A DNA stretch of 46,739 bases from the NCBI GenBank assembly GCA_900315305.1, contig OMYS01000008.1:1-46739 (forward strand), given 5' to 3'. A program made the position numbers and the translations under genes. Below the pieces are notes generated by a model. The model did no database searches, was not told the DNA's origin, and saw only the letters and a program-made list of their open reading frames with translations. Numbering within the stretch: position 1 is the stretch's first letter; each line of letters opens with the position of its first letter. Below are positions 7,184 through 14,795 of this stretch, piece after piece. The DNA is from an uncultured Eubacteriales bacterium (GTDB lineage Bacteria > Bacillota > Clostridia > Lachnospirales > Lachnospiraceae).

Positions 7184-8074
7184 ATGAATACAGCTGACGA
7201 TTGCAGATTAGTCGTGAATCAGGTAGGAAAACAGTATGGAAAGAAGACTGCGCTCTCCGGGGTGTCCTTCGAGGTCGGCCCTGGCCTGTATGGCTTTCTC
7301 GGGCCGAACGGGGCAGGAAAAAGTACACTCTTCGGAATTATCAGCGGCTATATCCACCAGTACGCCGGAAGCGTCTTAATTCCGGAAGTAAGCCAACTTC
7401 ATCCGGTGCGGGTCGGCGTTCTCCCACAGGCTTTCAGCGGGTATGGTGAGATGAAGGTAGGCGAATTTCTTCTCTACATGGCCAGCATCAAGGCCCCTTC
7501 CGTTCCGCGCGAAGAAGCGGTGAAGGATATGAATGAAAAGCTTTCGGTCTTTCACCTGACGGAGAAGAAGAACATGAGACTCAGGACACTTTCCGGCGGA
7601 CAGCTCCGGCGGCTCGGGATCGCGCAGGCCTTTCAGTATAATCCGGCGGTTGTTCTTTTGGATGAGCCGACAACCGGCCTTGATCCGGAAGAGCGGATCA
7701 GCTTCAAGAATTATGTGGCAGAGCAGTCGGAGAAGGAGATTATCCTGCTCTCAACACACATCGTATCGGACCTGGAGGAGAGCACAAAGGAGATTTTCAT
7801 TATGAATAACGGCCGCCTGCTTCTGTCTGGACAGGAAGAGGAGCTCCTTGCCAAGGTGCGCGGCAAGGTATTCCTTGTCACTGCGCCCTCGGAGACCGAG
7901 CTCTACCGGAAGGTCGGTTCCTATAAAATTTCTTCCCTGTCTTCTGACGGAGAACTCAGGGCGCGGGTCGTTACGGACGGCACGGTTCCCTGCCCGGGAG
8001 CAGCGCCTGTGCAGGCCGATCTGAATGATGTTTATATTTATACGCAGATGGCCTCGGGACATCAGCAGGGCTGA
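7184..8074 (+). CDS. ABC transporter ATP-binding protein, RiPP locus
   Basis: Encodes a 296-residue ATPase of the BcrA/CcmA-like class. It has a Walker A motif GPNGAGKS (residues 40-47), a Q-loop region near LPQ (about 80-82), signature LSGGQ (136-140), Walker B VVLLDE (156-161) with the D-loop GLDP, and the switch His in STH (192). All ATPase residues are present. The C-terminal 90 residues are the usual accessory region. It should power the membrane proteins at 5949 and 8088. The ATG follows AAGGGTGG. In this setting it most likely exports the precursor product or expels it from the membrane for self-protection. Confidence 0.88.
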   Translation: MNTADDCRLVVNQVGKQYGKKTALSGVSFEVGPGLYGFLGPNGAGKSTLFGIISGYIHQYAGSVLIPEVSQLHPVRVGVLPQAFSGYGEMKVGEFLLYMASIKAPSVPREEAVKDMNEKLSVFHLTEKKNMRLRTLSGGQLRRLGIAQAFQYNPAVVLLDEPTTGLDPEERISFKNYVAEQSEKEIILLSTHIVSDLEESTKEIFIMNNGRLLLSGQEEELLAKVRGKVFLVTAPSETELYRKVGSYKISSLSSDGELRARVVTDGTVPCPGAAPVQADLNDVYIYTQMASGHQQG

Positions 8075-8087
8075 TCGGAGGGAAAGA

Positions 8088-9329
8088 ATGCTTCACGCAG
8101 AATTTTCAAAAGGCAGAAAGTGGATCCGACAGATCATCGGAATCGTGCTGGCTCTTGCCGCTGCAGTGGGTTTGCTTTGCTTATGCACGTACCAGAGCTT
8201 TGTAACGACGGACAGCGGATATAAAGACGTCAGCGGAATCAAGGGACTTTCTGAATATGTATCGTTCGTTCACGACAGATCAGCCGGGATCTTTGATGAC
8301 AATAAGCTCCAGGCGATGCTCTCGGAGTATAAGGAAAACCGGAAGACCATGAGTGTCGAAGATGCGACGCTTGTTTTCAATCAGAAGCATCCGGAATATG
8401 AGTCAGTGCTGTCGAATCTTTATGACGACGAGTTTTCCGCTGCGGGAGAAGTGGATCCCGATCATTATGATTTTGCCATCCTGACCGGAAAGCCGGATCT
8501 GGCGGATGCGTTCTTTCGCACTATTGAAGAATATGCTGACGCGACCTATTACAGCAAGGCGGAGATTACGTACGCGGACCGGCGCGCAGCTTCGGTCAGC
8601 AGCTCTTTCCAGAAAGGCATCCGGTTTGATGTCACTGATCATTGGCTGACATATATGTCGGCAAAATCATATTTCTCAATCATCCTTGCGTTTCTTGCCT
8701 GTTTCCTTGCTGCCCGCCTGTACTGCTCGGAGAAGGAGAACGGGATGAACCGGATTATGGTCACGGCGGGCAGAAGAGAGCATCGGAGAATCTCGCGCGG
8801 CAAATTTGCAACCGGTGCACTGCTGCTGGCGTTTCTCTATGCCGCCGGTGAACTGCTGCTGTATCTTCTGATCCTTCGTCCGTACGGGCGCTGCGGCTGG
8901 AATAGTCCGGTGCAGATAGCCGGCGTCTACTATTCTTCCTTTTACAAGGGAACGCTCGGACAGCTCTATGTGTTTGCGCTTCCGGGAACACTGGTCCTTA
9001 TACTGTCTATCTATGCGGTGGCCTGCCTAGTGTCTCTTCTGTGCAGAAACAGTCTGATGGCCATTGTGATGTCCGCGGCTGTGACCATGCTGCCGACCGT
9101 GCTCGGAGAGAACGGAGGTCTCATGGAGACGCGCTGGTACAATCATCTGATGAATGCGCTTGCATTTACAAATCTTGATCCCTCGTTTGTTCTGCAGAAC
9201 TACAGCAGTTTCGGGTTCGGAGGAAGCCGGATGCCGGCCTATCCGTTCGCCGTTCTTCTTTCAGGGATTATCTTCCTTGCAGCGGCCGTGATTCTTCCCG
9301 CCTGCTACAGAAGATCGATGCAGGTATAA
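8088..9329 (+). CDS. ABC transporter permease, RiPP locus
   Basis: Encodes 413 residues from ATG 8088, chosen because GGAGGG lies 5 nt upstream; a longer frame would run back into the ATPase gene. An N-terminal membrane segment (about 18-36) is followed by an extracytoplasmic domain of roughly 150 residues. About six membrane segments follow up to the C-terminus, with a basic C-terminal end. The layout is the same as that of the permease at 5949 though the sequences differ, so the two could make a heterodimeric channel for the single ATPase between them. Confidence 0.75.
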   Translation: MLHAEFSKGRKWIRQIIGIVLALAAAVGLLCLCTYQSFVTTDSGYKDVSGIKGLSEYVSFVHDRSAGIFDDNKLQAMLSEYKENRKTMSVEDATLVFNQKHPEYESVLSNLYDDEFSAAGEVDPDHYDFAILTGKPDLADAFFRTIEEYADATYYSKAEITYADRRAASVSSSFQKGIRFDVTDHWLTYMSAKSYFSIILAFLACFLAARLYCSEKENGMNRIMVTAGRREHRRISRGKFATGALLLAFLYAAGELLLYLLILRPYGRCGWNSPVQIAGVYYSSFYKGTLGQLYVFALPGTLVLILSIYAVACLVSLLCRNSLMAIVMSAAVTMLPTVLGENGGLMETRWYNHLMNALAFTNLDPSFVLQNYSSFGFGGSRMPAYPFAVLLSGIIFLAAAVILPACYRRSMQV

Positions 9330-9387
9330 GGCTATACGATACAGATGATGAAAAAGCTGGAATGACAGAGCAAAGAGAGCTTGGGGT

Positions 9388-9942
9388 ATGGCAGGGGACA
9401 ATGATTTTTTCTTAATCAGTCAGATGCGGCGGGGCGACAGGGATGCCTTCGACCGCTTTGTGAGAAAATATTATGATCGGGTCCTGCACTACTGCAGACG
9501 GCGGTGCGCGTCGCCTGAGATGGCGGAGGACCTGACGGAGGAGACGTTCCTTCATTTCTTTGAGGGCTTTGCCGGCTATCATCATCTCGGAAAGGCGCTC
9601 AATTACCTGTACACAATTGCCGGCAACCTGATTGTCAATGAGGCACTTCGAAGGAAAGAGATGCTGACGGACGATATCGGAACGGTCGCAGAAATGGGAC
9701 AGGGCGGATCGGCAGCGGATATCGATGAGACGCAGGATAAGCTGTTTGTAGAGGAGCTTTTGAGGACGCTGCCGGAGGGCGAGCGGAAGGTGCTCGAGCT
9801 CTCCGTATTCCGGGGCCTTACGATCAGGGAGATCGCAAAATTGGTCGGGATCTCAGAGAGCGGCGTTAAGTACCGGATGAAAAAGGCGAAGGAATCACTC
9901 CTTCAGACTATGCAGGAAAGAGACAGGAGGCAGATGAAATGA
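9388..9942 (+). CDS. ECF-type RNA polymerase sigma factor
   Basis: Encodes 184 residues. Region 2 lies at about residues 12-80 (DAFDRFVRKYYDRVL, then AEDLTEETF), followed by a linker and region 4 at about 125-172, which carries the helix-turn-helix LTIREIAKLVGISESGVKYR. This matches extracytoplasmic-function sigma factors. It starts 58 bp after the second permease and overlaps the next membrane gene by 4 bp (ATGA). That arrangement is typical of a sigma factor coupled to a membrane-bound partner that holds it inactive. It could switch on the locus in response to envelope stress or to the peptide. Its target promoter is not evident here. Confidence 0.85.
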   Translation: MAGDNDFFLISQMRRGDRDAFDRFVRKYYDRVLHYCRRRCASPEMAEDLTEETFLHFFEGFAGYHHLGKALNYLYTIAGNLIVNEALRRKEMLTDDIGTVAEMGQGGSAADIDETQDKLFVEELLRTLPEGERKVLELSVFRGLTIREIAKLVGISESGVKYRMKKAKESLLQTMQERDRRQMK

Positions 9943-10673
9943 GAGAGCAGATCTGTGAACATCGAAATGGAGACGCCTCCGGCATGCTGTCCGAGACGAG
10001 AATTGAAGATACGGTGCAGAAGTCGATCCGCACGTTTTATCGGAGTGAGAAGAGGCGGGAGCCGTCCTATCTGTATTTTCTCTATGTGCAGCTTTGCTAC
10101 ACGAAAAAGCGGTGGTGGATTCTGCAGGCCGCCCTCCTTGCCGGCTTTCTTGTTTTTACAGGGCGGATCTTGAGCGACGAATCCGCGCAGAAGGCCTTAG
10201 GCGTACTTGCATCGCTCTTTGTGATTCTCATCATTCCGTCATTTTTCCGCGAGGAGAGCCAGCAGATGTCCGAGCTTGAAAGCACCCTGTTCTTTTCTCT
10301 GCGGGAGGTGTACGCGGCGCGGATGGTTCTCTTCGGTTTGTTTGACTCGATCATTCTTGCCGTCTTCTGCGTGGTTCTTCGTCAGCGGCTCCATCTTGAC
10401 CTGTATCAGATGGTCTCGCGGTTCTTTATTCCGCTTGTCATCTCCTCGGTCATCTGTTTTCTGGTGCTGGGAAGCCGCTGGATCAGGAACCCGTATCTGG
10501 CCGTGTCTCTCTGCGTCCTGTTCTGCGGCGTCTGGTGGTTTATCACGGCAAATGACAGGATCTACGCCTCGATTGCCAGGCCGGTCTGGATTCTGATCCT
10601 GGCAGCGGGTATACTGTTTCTTGTCATCTGCATCCGTTCGCTTCTTAAGCGTGCGGACCGGCTGCATGTTTGA
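9939..10673 (+). CDS. membrane protein coupled to the sigma factor (ABC permease or anti-sigma partner)
   Basis: Encodes 244 residues. A soluble N-terminal part of about 60 residues is followed by roughly six membrane segments between residues 65 and 235. It overlaps the sigma gene (ATGA) and is followed 67 bp later by an ATPase gene that has no other membrane partner, so it is probably the permease half of a second ABC unit. The cytoplasmic N-terminus could also sequester the sigma factor. No ZAS zinc motif (HxxxCxxC) is seen. Confidence 0.65.
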   Translation: MREQICEHRNGDASGMLSETRIEDTVQKSIRTFYRSEKRREPSYLYFLYVQLCYTKKRWWILQAALLAGFLVFTGRILSDESAQKALGVLASLFVILIIPSFFREESQQMSELESTLFFSLREVYAARMVLFGLFDSIILAVFCVVLRQRLHLDLYQMVSRFFIPLVISSVICFLVLGSRWIRNPYLAVSLCVLFCGVWWFITANDRIYASIARPVWILILAAGILFLVICIRSLLKRADRLHV

Positions 10674-10740
10674 ATGATTGCAACGAAATGGCGCATCTCC
10701 TGTGAAGCAGACCATGGAAGGAGCGCCGGGGAGATTATCG

Positions 10741-11400
10741 ATGGAACTTACGCTGAATCATATTTCTAAGCGGTACCGGCAGGACATTGTTTTCTCGGAT
10801 GTCTCCGCATCTCTTGGCACTGGGCTCTGTGCGCTGATCGGGGAGAATGGCAGCGGGAAATCGACGCTCATGAAGATGATTGCCGGAATTTTGTTTCCGG
10901 ACAATGGGCGGGTATGCTTTGACGGAAAAGATATTCGGGAGCTCGGATCTCTGTACCGGAGACGAATCGGATATCTTCCGCAGACAATGGGGCTATATCC
11001 GGACATGACGGTGGAGCAGTATCTTTTCTATATCGCGTCGCTCAAGGGTCTCCGCCCGATTGTCGCAAGAGAGGATATGCGGCAGATCATGGAGGACATA
11101 TGGGACCCGGAGATCCTGAAGGAAGGGATGAGCGAGCTCTCGGGCGGGCAGCAGAAGCTGGTCGGCATTGTTCAGGCAAGGCTTGGTGACCCGGACATTC
11201 TGCTTCTCGATGAGGCGATGGCGGAGCTGGACAGAGACCGAATGTTCACTGTTCTGAAGAGCCTTCGCGCATACGCGGACAGCCATCTGGTGATATTATC
11301 CTCGCATCTCACAGAGGACATTGTGCCGCTTGCGGACATGGTTCTTAAGACCGGACACGGTGGACTTGCGTATGAGAAGAGAAATGTGTGGGGCGTGTGA
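10741..11400 (+). CDS. ABC transporter ATP-binding protein, second unit
   Basis: Encodes 219 residues from ATG 10741 with GGGGAG about 9 nt upstream; the frame is open 21 codons further, including an ATG at 10714, but the protein fold begins at MELTLNHISKRY. Walker A is GENGSGKS (34-41), signature LSGGQ (133-137), Walker B ILLLDE (153-158) and the switch His is in SSH (189). It is shorter than the ATPase at 7184 and lacks an accessory C-terminal region. It probably pairs with the membrane protein at 9939 and closes the peptide-locus operon. No terminator was seen after it. Confidence 0.85.
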   Translation: MELTLNHISKRYRQDIVFSDVSASLGTGLCALIGENGSGKSTLMKMIAGILFPDNGRVCFDGKDIRELGSLYRRRIGYLPQTMGLYPDMTVEQYLFYIASLKGLRPIVAREDMRQIMEDIWDPEILKEGMSELSGGQQKLVGIVQARLGDPDILLLDEAMAELDRDRMFTVLKSLRAYADSHLVILSSHLTEDIVPLADMVLKTGHGGLAYEKRNVWGV

Positions 11401-11459
11401 CGCGCCTGCAGCCGGATAGATGTGCGTAATATAATCAGAGACAGGAAATGAGAGATGTC

Positions 11460-13202
11460 ATGAGAAGAAACGAAATGAAACACGATGAAATAAAAAAGCA
11501 CGGCTCCGGTGAGGATCTTCGAGCAGCGCTTCGCGCGATTGACGGCAGGGGATACCCTGCCTATAAGTCTCTTGCGGGAACCTATATCTGCCCGGGATAT
11601 CAGCTTGTGATTGAGCATGTGCAGGGAGATCCGTTCGCGTCTCCGTCGGCAGTCGGGGTCTTATTAAGTCCGGCAGAGTCCGGCCTTCCTGCGTGGACGC
11701 ACGAAACGAAGGCCCGGCGGACCGTCTCCGAGGATGTGCTGACACGGGCCTTCGCGGCGGCAGCGGAGGAGGTGAGCTTTCATGCCGGCGGCTCCGGAAA
11801 ATCGGGTCTCATCGGCTCAAGCCGTCCGGGACAAGAGGTCCTTGAGCGGACCTGCTGCCATATCGGCGATGACGGCTCAGTGACGTTCCATCTGCGCATG
11901 GGATTTCCGGCGGACGGGCGGCGCGTGAGAGCGCGTTCGCTTGAGAAGATGCTCTTTGAATTTCTGCCCTCGATTGTTCAGAGATCACTGACTTTTGGTG
12001 GGGCGGGAGAGAAGACGCTGCGCAGTGCCTGTGATCTGGCTGATGACAGAGAGGCGGTTCTTGCTGCTCTTAAGGAAAAGGGGGCGGTCGCTTTTATCGC
12101 GGACGGCTCCGTTCTTCCGCGTGAGAGCGGCGTGTCGCAGCGTCCGCTGCCTCATGCTGTGCGTTTTGAGTCGCCGGATTCGCTCGCGGCGACGCTCCGC
12201 CTGCCGCACCGCGGGGAGGTCCGCGGTATGCTGATCCGGAAGGGAATTACACTCATTGTGGGCGGCGGATACCACGGAAAATCGACGATTCTGAATGCCA
12301 TCTCGCTTGGCGTCTATCCGCACATTGCGGGCGATGGCCGGGAACTGGTCGTGACCGATCCGACGGCGGTCAGGATCCGCTCGGAGGATGGACGGAGCAT
12401 TTCCTGTACGGACGTCTCGCCGTTTATCGGACATCTGCCGGACGGGTCAGATTCCGTGCATTTTTTATCGCCAAATGCAAGCGGCAGCACGTCGCAGGCT
12501 GCCAATGTCTCGGAGGCACTCGAGGCGGGCGCAAAGACGCTTCTCATTGATGAGGACACGAGCGCGACGAATTTCATGATGCGTGATGCCCTAATGAATG
12601 CTGTCGTTCCTCGCGAGAGTGAGCCGATCACGCCGTTTATTTCGAGAATCGGGGACCTGAAGAAGGCAGAAGTGTCGGTTATCCTTGTCGCGGGAAGCTT
12701 CGGCGCGTATTTTAAGGTGGCTGACACGGTCATTCGCATGGACGCCTACAGGGCCTCTGATGTCACCGAAAAGGCGAAGGAGGCCGTCAGAGCCTGCGGC
12801 TGTGAGGTCCCGGAGGCGGCTGATCCGTGGCATCTGCCGTCCTTTGACCGCCGGCCGCTGCCGTGCCGTGAGCTTTTAGGCGACCGCGTGAAAATGAAGA
12901 ATCTCGGGCTTGAGGGGTTCCTCGCGGAGCGAGAGAAGGTTGATCTCCGCTATGTGGGCCAGCTCATCGACGCAGAGCAGTCGGAGACGCTTGCTTCGTG
13001 CCTCCTGTGGCTTGGCCGGAATGCATTTGACGGAAAACGGACGCTCCGGGAGTGCGTCTGTCTTCTCATGGAGAAGCTGGAAAGGGAGGGCCTTTCTTCT
13101 CTTTCCCATGGTACGGTGCCGCTCATTGCGATGCCGCGCGAGCAGGAGATCTTCGCGGCCGTGGACCGGTACAGGCGGCTTCGGATGCAGAGAGAGAAGT
13201 AA
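11460..13202 (+). CDS. COG3044-type predicted ATPase of the ABC class
   Basis: Encodes 580 residues matching, by architecture, the ABC_ATPase family (PF09818 type; relatives include trypanosome MRB1590). A family-specific N-terminal domain of about 240 residues precedes the P-loop GGGYHGKST at about residues 265-273. An LIDEDTSATNF Walker B-like stretch follows, then a C-terminal domain. The biochemical role of the bacterial members is not known to me; the trypanosome relative binds RNA. Starts at 11448 and 11460 are both possible; 11460 has the better spacing from AGGA. It has a different style from the transporter ATPases upstream and is probably unrelated to the peptide locus. Confidence 0.8.
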   Translation: MRRNEMKHDEIKKHGSGEDLRAALRAIDGRGYPAYKSLAGTYICPGYQLVIEHVQGDPFASPSAVGVLLSPAESGLPAWTHETKARRTVSEDVLTRAFAAAAEEVSFHAGGSGKSGLIGSSRPGQEVLERTCCHIGDDGSVTFHLRMGFPADGRRVRARSLEKMLFEFLPSIVQRSLTFGGAGEKTLRSACDLADDREAVLAALKEKGAVAFIADGSVLPRESGVSQRPLPHAVRFESPDSLAATLRLPHRGEVRGMLIRKGITLIVGGGYHGKSTILNAISLGVYPHIAGDGRELVVTDPTAVRIRSEDGRSISCTDVSPFIGHLPDGSDSVHFLSPNASGSTSQAANVSEALEAGAKTLLIDEDTSATNFMMRDALMNAVVPRESEPITPFISRIGDLKKAEVSVILVAGSFGAYFKVADTVIRMDAYRASDVTEKAKEAVRACGCEVPEAADPWHLPSFDRRPLPCRELLGDRVKMKNLGLEGFLAEREKVDLRYVGQLIDAEQSETLASCLLWLGRNAFDGKRTLRECVCLLMEKLEREGLSSLSHGTVPLIAMPREQEIFAAVDRYRRLRMQREK

Positions 13203-13215
13203 ATGCGTGCCTGAA

Positions 13216-13267
13216 CTCCGGCTGTGCTCAAGAATCACGCTTGGTGTTTCTATGAGACCAGCCGGAG
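13216..13267. terminator. hairpin between convergent genes
   Basis: CTCCGGCTG (13216-13224) and CAGCCGGAG (13259-13267) form a perfect 9-bp stem with a long 34-nt loop between the convergent genes at 11460 and 13277. The plus-strand side is followed by CTTTGTG. It is a candidate bidirectional terminator, though the loop is unusually long. Confidence 0.35.
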
Positions 13268-13276
13268 CTTTGTGAT

Positions 13277-14539
13277 CTATTGCTTGTCATCCTCCCGCAG
13301 GTTCCGGCTCGTGAAGCGGTCCTTGGCCTGCCGGACGAGCTCCGTCTTCACTAAGTCCGGCAGCTCAACCTTCTGGACGCCCATCTGCCGCGCTGCCCAG
13401 AGCGGGTCCTCACCGGCCGTGACGGCATTCGCCGCGTAGCTTGCGCGGAGCCGGCTTGGGGTGATTTTATTTCCGTACGGGAGATCGGGGAGATACGTCA
13501 TGACCATCTCGCGGACCATCACCTCAACCATGCGGACGGACATGCGCGTTCCCCGGATGGAAATGAACAGCGCGTTCTCGCCGGGAGCGGCCTGCAGGGC
13601 CTCGCGGCCTCTTTTCCGGTGCCATCTGGCGATCCGCTCGATGTCGCCGAGAAACTCATCGTCGTCGCGGCTGTATTCCCGCGCGGCCCGGCGCTCAATA
13701 TCCGCCGCAGCCATATAGATCCGGCAGAAATCGCTGATATTCCGGAAATCCGGGTATTTGCGCAGAAGGTCCTCCGGCAGCTTATCGCCATTCAGGTACA
13801 GGCGGAGCGCGTCTGCCGTCTTCTGATCAAAATAGACGGCCTTGCGCTTCCCATCCTTTCTGACAACCGAAAAATATCCCTCATCAAAATGTACATCATT
13901 CAAATTGAGCGCGATCAGCTCCGAGACATTGATTCCCGTGTGTGTAAATGCCATCAGGATCGCGTAATTCCGATATGCTGTCTTCTCCTTCTTGAACCGC
14001 ACCGCCGTTGTGATCGGGAGAGAGGCGTGCGTGCCGTCTTCATTTTTTACAAGATAGCGCGTGCTCTTCAGCGTGCCGTTTAAGACGCGGCTGATCTGCT
14101 TGTCAGACAGATAGATATTGATATCGCCCTTCGTCGGCTTCGGCCGTGTGACGGTCAGAAACGGGAAATTGTCGATCTGCCCTGTGACATTCAGATATTT
14201 AAAAAATGAAACGAGCGACGTGTATTTTCGTGAGACGGTGTTGCGCGCCTGACCGAGCTCAAGCGTCACAAGATAGCTCTGCGCGTCATAGGATGTGAAA
14301 TGCTCAAAGACGCTGAGCGGAAAGTCGCGCGACTCCGTGTGGCGGAGCGAGCTCTCGGTCCGGCGCATATACTGCATGAAGGCATTCATATCGAGCGCAT
14401 AATTGTAGAGCGTATTCAGCGTCGAGCTGGACGGGTTCTCGGTAAAATACTTCTGCATATAGTCAGGGAAGGTGCTGATATAGTTCTTCAGCTGTCGCTC
14501 GTGAGACATAGCCTGGCGGGATAAATTTTTCTCCTCCAT
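13277..14539 (-). CDS. XerS-like tyrosine recombinase homologue with degenerate active site
   Basis: Encodes 420 residues. The N-terminal half looks like a SAM-like core-binding domain and the C-terminal half like a tyrosine-recombinase catalytic fold, including THTG.NVSELIALNL and a beta hairpin with VVRKDGKRK. Active enzymes have R in TG(L/I)R, HxxR, LGH and a C-terminal Tyr. Here the first Arg is replaced (GINVSE) and HxxR reads SRLR, so the Arg stays but the His is lost. LGH reads MGV, and no Tyr follows at the usual distance. Only the Lys and second Arg remain. The gene is intact, with GGAGG 8 nt before the ATG, so it probably binds DNA without cutting it. It is divergent from the AAA/TOPRIM pair. 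Confidence 0.75.
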   Translation of the reverse strand: MEEKNLSRQAMSHERQLKNYISTFPDYMQKYFTENPSSSTLNTLYNYALDMNAFMQYMRRTESSLRHTESRDFPLSVFEHFTSYDAQSYLVTLELGQARNTVSRKYTSLVSFFKYLNVTGQIDNFPFLTVTRPKPTKGDINIYLSDKQISRVLNGTLKSTRYLVKNEDGTHASLPITTAVRFKKEKTAYRNYAILMAFTHTGINVSELIALNLNDVHFDEGYFSVVRKDGKRKAVYFDQKTADALRLYLNGDKLPEDLLRKYPDFRNISDFCRIYMAAADIERRAAREYSRDDDEFLGDIERIARWHRKRGREALQAAPGENALFISIRGTRMSVRMVEVMVREMVMTYLPDLPYGNKITPSRLRASYAANAVTAGEDPLWAARQMGVQKVELPDLVKTELVRQAKDRFTSRNLREDDKQ

Positions 14540-14625
14540 AAAAATTACCTCCAGAAGAAAGCGGGATAATGGCTAAGGAGCGGTTAGTCTGATTCACTCC
14601 TATAATTTCTTTATATCATTATATA

Positions 14626-14651
14626 TGCGCAATATATTATTGTAAATAATA
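14626..14651. repeat. palindrome with dif-like half sites
   Basis: TATTATT-GTA-AATAATA (14635-14651) is a perfect 7-bp inverted repeat. It overlaps TGCGCA (14626-14631), 5 bp, then TTATTGTAAAT (14637-14647). This resembles the two arms of a chromosomal dif site as remembered (TGCGCA.., TTATGTTAAAT), but the gap between arms is 4 bp shorter. It may simply be AT-rich promoter DNA for the minus-strand gene. Confidence 0.3.
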
Positions 14652-14711
14652 CACCATAATTAATTCCATAAATGAGAAACAGGTGACCTGAATTTTGACC
14701 TTTTTAGCCCC

Positions 14712-14740
14712 TTCCCATTACTAATGAAAGAGTTTATAAT
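14712..14740 (+). promoter_or_regulatory. promoter candidate of the AAA/TOPRIM pair
   Basis: A perfect TATAAT box lies at 14735-14740. Seventeen bp upstream a weak -35 (TTCCCA, 14712-14717) matches the consensus at four of six bases. The -10 runs directly into the long inverted repeat, so a protein bound there would block initiation. Confidence 0.5.
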
Positions 14741-14775
14741 AGGTATTAGTTCGGAAATCACGAACTAATACCTAT
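14739..14775. promoter_or_regulatory. 15-bp perfect inverted repeat at the transcription start (operator or RNA hairpin)
   Basis: The arms at 14739-14753 and 14761-14775 are exact reverse complements (core GGTATTAGTTCG), separated by GAAATCA. The repeat overlaps the last two bases of TATAAT and ends just before the AAAGGAG ribosome site of the AAA gene. It can act as a DNA operator over the start site, or as a stem in the first 40 nt of the mRNA that exposes or hides the ribosome site. Confidence 0.6.
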
Positions 14776-14795
14776 CTGGAAAGGAGACTCTTGTC

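Larger units (their letters stand above)
14540..14795. other. AT-rich divergent control region
   Basis: A 256-bp gap lies between the degenerate recombinase and the AAA gene. It is markedly AT-rich and contains an odd palindrome (14635-14651), a Xer-site-like stretch (14626-14647), a promoter candidate and a long inverted repeat (14739-14775). No gene is visible. Confidence 0.6.
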
